From the NCBI GenBank assembly GCA_003952965.2, contig CM025853.1:26565572-26629571 (forward strand): a stretch of DNA of 64,000 nt. Direction: 5' to 3'. The DNA is from Morella rubra (taxonomy: Eukaryota; Streptophyta; Magnoliopsida; Fagales; Myricaceae). The position numbers and the translations under genes are program-made. Below are positions 60,188 through 64,000 of this stretch, in pieces (the stretch's first letter is position 1; each line of letters opens with the position of its first letter). The notes below the pieces were generated by a model. It was not told the origin of the DNA, did no database searches, and saw only the letters and a program-made list of their open reading frames with translations.

Positions 60188-63100
60188 ATGGAAGCCGCTC
60201 AAATTGCTCAGTTGCTAAGCGAGACGCTGAGCCCCGATGGCAACGTTGTTCGTACCGCTTCGGAAGCTCTTGACAGCCTTTCTCACCTCCCTCACTTTCC
60301 TTTCTTTCTTCTCTCCATCGCCGCTGGTAACAACCTCATCTGTCTCAGAATTTTCCCTTTTTTCCTCCCTCTATTCCTTTTTTGGTAGTAGAACAGTGGA
60401 AATGTGAAGGCTTAGATCAGCTTTATTCACGGTCATATTTTCTCTGATGCCAATATGAAAATTGAGGTGAAAAACATGGAACAGAGAAGAAGCTAACATT
60501 AAAAAGGCTTTCGTTTCGCATTGTCTTATTTCCACCTGTTTCTGAGCTCCTAACGGATCCCTAGTCCTTGTTGTTCAATACCGGGGCTGAACTAATTGAT
60601 ATAGGATCAAAGCCGAATTTACTCGTGTTTGTCGTTGCTTTGTTGTGCTTAAATTTTAATCGTGATTCCTCGGTAAATTTTAATTGATTATGTTATTTAG
60701 CTATTCTTCTTATCCATATGAGGTGGAAATCAAGGTCAGAGACAAATTTGACATTAAAAGCGATTTTGTTTGACAGCCAACTTGACCTTAAGGTTCAGTT
60801 TGATTCTGTTGTCGGTCAAGGTTTGCTGTTGTTCACTACCGTGCTGACTTTAGAAATTCGAAAATTCTCCGAATCATGTGTTTTTTTCTTTAGCTTATTG
60901 GCTTTTTCCCTGTCTGCAGGAGGTGAAAACCAAGGTCAGAAAGTTGCTGCAGCCACTTATCTTAAGAACTTCACTAAGCATAGTATCAACAACAATGACG
61001 GTACGTCGTTGTCAAAAGTAAGTAAGGAGTTCAAGGATCAGCTCATGCAAACTTTGCTTCTAGTGGAACCAGCAGTACTAAAAGTTTTAGTTGAAGTGGT
61101 ATGTGAATTGTTTGATATCTTGTCATACAAACTTTTTTTAAGCATCACAAACCCTTTATGATAGCTTTTGATATTTTGGCAGTTCCGGGTCATTGCTGTG
61201 GCTGAATTTGTGAAGCAGAATTTATGGCCTGAACTCATACCTGATCTGCAGTCGGCTATCAAAGATAATAATCTTGTTAGCAATAGTACAATTTGTAAAT
61301 GGAACACCATGAATGTCCTTACAGTCCTTCATGCACTTCTTCGACCTTTCCAGGTGCTTGACCTCTGCTTATTCAGAAACTAACTTGCTAAGATCCTATG
61401 GAGAAAGCAAGTTGTGTTTTTCATCTCTTTCTCTCTCTATCTCATTACAATGAGGAGGGGATTGTCCCTGGAAACTGTTATGTTTATGTGGAACAATGAA
61501 GGAAACAATCAGGTAGGCTTCCTCAAAATCGTGGTTAACAGTTTGGAGATGATGGTGGAATAAACATGGAAAAACCAACAATAATGTGGCAAAATTCATT
61601 TAACTATGATGTATATTTTAGTCTTAGTCCATGTTCATCATCCAATACCTTCGCATGATTTGCTCATGCTCCCTTCACTTCGGTATGTTTCTTTGCCATA
61701 CATTTTTTCTATTTGGCTCCCAATCAAGCTTAGTACTTCTCAAGGGTTCTGTTAATGTTTCCATATGCAATAATGGTTTATGCATCTTCCTCATACCCAG
61801 ATAAAATCTGTATGAAGTATTTAGTTACTCATTTTTGAGACATATCACCATTTAATTTTTGAAACCTTTTTGTACTTCAAGAGTTTTGATGGTGTATTAG
61901 ATGGCACGTAAAAAGTAAAACTGTTTAAGGTTGGAGTGGTCATGTACATTTGGAATCCTATTATTTATGGTTCTCTTAGTCATTTTGAATTTGAACTTTT
62001 CTTGCAGTACTTTTTGAATCCTAAAGTTGCTAAGGAGCCAGTGCCACCGCAGCTGGAGCTGATTGCGAAAGAAATTCTTGTACCCTTGCTATCTGTATTC
62101 CATCATTTGGTTGAAAGGGTAGCGTCTTGACCCTTCTTTACAGTATTCTCTCCTTTGCCCCATTCTAATGGTTTATTGATGTGTTCAACAGGCTTTAGCT
62201 ACCCATGATAGGACAGAAATGGAAGTGGAGAAAGTCCTTCTCACTGTGTGCAAATGTGTGCATTTTGCTGTAAGTACTATACTGATGTTGATGGGATTTG
62301 TGTATCCATCAAGGGTGGGCACTACCCTGCTGCCTATAGCTTTTGTTTCCTGATTCCTTTCACTCCTGGGATTGCTCTTGAACCACTGTTATTTTTGTAG
62401 GTGAGATCACATATGCCATCTACTTTAGCTCCCCTTTTGCCTTCACTTTGTCGTGATCTGATCTGCATTGTGGGTTCTTTGAGTCTTGATTGTTCTGTCA
62501 CTGTCAATGATGGATACTTGATGAGGTTGAAGACTGGGAAGAGAAGTTTGCTCATTTTCTGTGCTTTCATTAGCCGACACCGGAAATATTCTGATAAGTA
62601 ATAAAATGATTTGTGATTCAATCTTACTCAATTCAAAAGATTTGGGGTTAGTGTTTTAATCCATTCCCCACATTTTCAGGTTTATGCCAGACATCATCAA
62701 CTGTGTCTTAAACATAGTCAAATTTATAAAAAATATCACCGTAAGTTTTGTTTTAATTTATTATAGATGCATATCTTGAATATCTTCGATTAGTTCTCCA
62801 CATAACTATCCTGCATCGCTCTCGGCCTGATTTCACTTGCTTGCACAACTACAGCGTTGCCATAGCTGGCCATTTAGCTACTTTTTGCCATTCGAGAACT
62901 TCTGAAAGTAGTTTTTCTTATGCAGGAGCTTGATTTTTTATCGGAGAGGATTGTTTCCCTAGCTTTTGATGTGATTTCCCATGTCCTGGAGACAGGCCCC
63001 GTAAGTTATCTGTATTTGTTAGATCATTGATTATTATTATTAAAATTATTTTGGTTTTTGGTAAGCTGCTCAATATTACTAAGTGGCCTTCACAAGATCT

Positions 63101-64000
63101 CCTGTTGTTAAAAAATTTAACTGGCGGGCAGCTTAGGTCATGTTTACATTTCAAAATTTTTAGAAAATTTTGGTAGTGGTGTGAAAATTGAGGTAGATTG
63201 GAATTTTATTGGATTTCATGAAAACATAGTGAAAATTTTGAAGTATATTTGAGATGTGTTGGAAAATTTTGGAGTTTTAATGGGAGTTGGTGAAAAAGTG
63301 AAGAGAGAGATGATTTTGAAGTTTTATTATTATTATTTTTAAATTTCAAAATTAAAATAAAAAGAGAAAGAAAATTGTTGTGGGCCCTTATTTGGTGTGA
63401 AAACCAAAAAAGTTCAAAAATTTTAGACAGAAACTTTATGTTTGCATCTAAAAATTCTTAAAACCTCAAAATTTTCTAAGAATTCTAGGTTTGCAAACAC
63501 GCCTTTAGTATCCTATTTCTAAATGCAAGCTTCTTTCTTTAAGATAGTCATTTTCATATGCAACAGGGATGGAGGTTAGTTTCACCTCATTTTACGTATT
63601 TATTGGACTCTGCAATCTTTCCAGCATTAGTAATGAATAAGAAGGTAAGGTTTCTAAAAAGAAGTTGGTATACTCCTGTCTCAAAATTTCTTTTGAGATT
63701 GAAAGTGAGTTAGTTATGTAAACCTTTCATTTTTATGCGTGGAAGTAGGATATTTCAGAGTGGGAAGAAGATGCAGACGAATACATACGGAAGAATCTTC
63801 CCTCTGATCTTGTATGAAAGCTAGCCATGAACTTTACAAAATATTTATTAACCACTTTGATTAGCTATCACCTCACTGCTTTTCATTATATACAGGAAGA
63901 AATTTCTGGATGGAGGGAGGACTTGTTTACGGCCAGAAAAAGTGCAATAAACCTACTGGGTATTATTTCCATGTCAAAGGTTGGTACTCAGTATTCTTTA
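60188..64000 (+). CDS. Importin-beta-like ARM-repeat protein, 5' part (11 exons, runs off window)
   Basis: This nuclear-transport-receptor-like protein is made of ARM/HEAT repeats, and the sequence resembles the plant importin-7-like family that includes Arabidopsis At3g17340. Exons seen are 60188-60326, 60920-61098, 61183-61353, 62008-62118, 62192-62269, 62401-62597, 62680-62740, 62926-63000, 63567-63644, 63749-63811 and 63896-63979. All are in phase, totalling 412 codons, with a donor at 63980 leading out of the window. The N-terminus MEAAQIAQLLSETLSPDGNV is followed by the importin-beta N-like QKVAAATYLKNFTKH. Conserved later blocks are YFLNPKVAKEPVPPQLELI, LKTGKRSLLIF, HVLETGPGWRLVSPHF and WREDLFTARKSA. 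A broken duplicate of exon 1 lies 0.9 kb upstream. The cargo is unknown. Confidence 0.92.
63130..63506. mobile_element. MITE-like inverted-repeat element in importin intron 8
   Basis: The left end carries GGTCATGTTTACATTTC with AGAAAATTTTGG. The right end, in reverse complement, carries GGCGTGTTTGCAAACC with TTAGAAAATTTTGAGG. The interior is AT-rich with a TTATTATTATTATT run. This matches a hAT-like MITE shape. No exact target duplication was confirmed. Confidence 0.5.

Noticed and set aside
63301..63420. Second candidate importin exon between 63001 and 63566
   Set aside because: The region is AT-rich MITE-like sequence with stops in all frames; exons 8 and 9 already join in phase 0.

Overview
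This window is nuclear DNA from a flowering plant, almost certainly a eudicot. Its genes are rich in GT-AG introns, the intergenic DNA is AT-rich, and it carries plant-type L1 and Copia relics and foldback MITEs. The proteins include plant-only families: CAMTA transcription factor, phragmoplast kinesin-12, GUB_WAK cell-wall protein and seed-type 1-Cys peroxiredoxin. No prokaryotic features, CRISPR arrays or rRNA are visible, and I found no tRNA. I rebuilt all exon structures by eye from reading frame, splice sites and recalled family sequence, and I checked intron phases by exon length.

Layout, left to right. (1) 1-2095: AT-rich intergenic DNA with small tandem repeats. (2) 2096-4279 (+): SRP19, three exons. 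(3) 5306-7878 (+): a METTL13/EEF1AKMT-like methyltransferase, nine exons. (4) 8588-26128: a direct tandem duplication of about 8.77 kb. Each unit holds the promoter and exons 1-3 of a CAMTA gene, plus two L1 retrotransposon fragments in its introns on the opposite strand. (5) 18667-32861 (+): the complete CAMTA gene, which uses exons 1-3 of unit 2 and continues to exon 12. Unit 1 (9885-15742) is an orphan 5' fragment with its own promoter. (6) 33264-34943 (-): a decayed Copia gag/protease relic with a primer-binding site and one LTR-like end. (7) 36499-49868 (-): a large kinesin-12 (POK/KIN12 type) gene of about 35 exons and roughly 2,400 codons. (8) 49869-53847: intergenic DNA with foldback, MITE-like and SINE-like repeats. 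(9) 53848-54843 (-): a kinase-less GUB_WAK/WAK_assoc protein. (10) 55882-57087 (-): 1-Cys peroxiredoxin PER1, with ABRE and RY motifs upstream. (11) 57689-58645: two foldback MITEs. (12) 59128-59366: a broken copy of an importin first exon. (13) 60188 to the window end (+): the 5' part of an importin-beta-like ARM-repeat gene, eleven exons in view.

The genes are unrelated neighbours with no operon logic. The most unusual structure is the intragenic CAMTA duplication. Its internal junction carries a 25-bp stretch identical to the L1 sequence lying inside the duplicated unit, as expected from microhomology-driven template switching. The two units are nearly identical, and the substitutions I could see fall mainly in the L1 parts. 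Other items for a second look are a cluster of apparent frame-shifting bases in one KIN12 exon, a 61-bp triple repeat that copies a KIN12 splice acceptor, and the mosaic duplications ahead of the importin gene. I found no clearly new biological system. The duplicated CAMTA promoter/CG-1 module is the best candidate for new biology.
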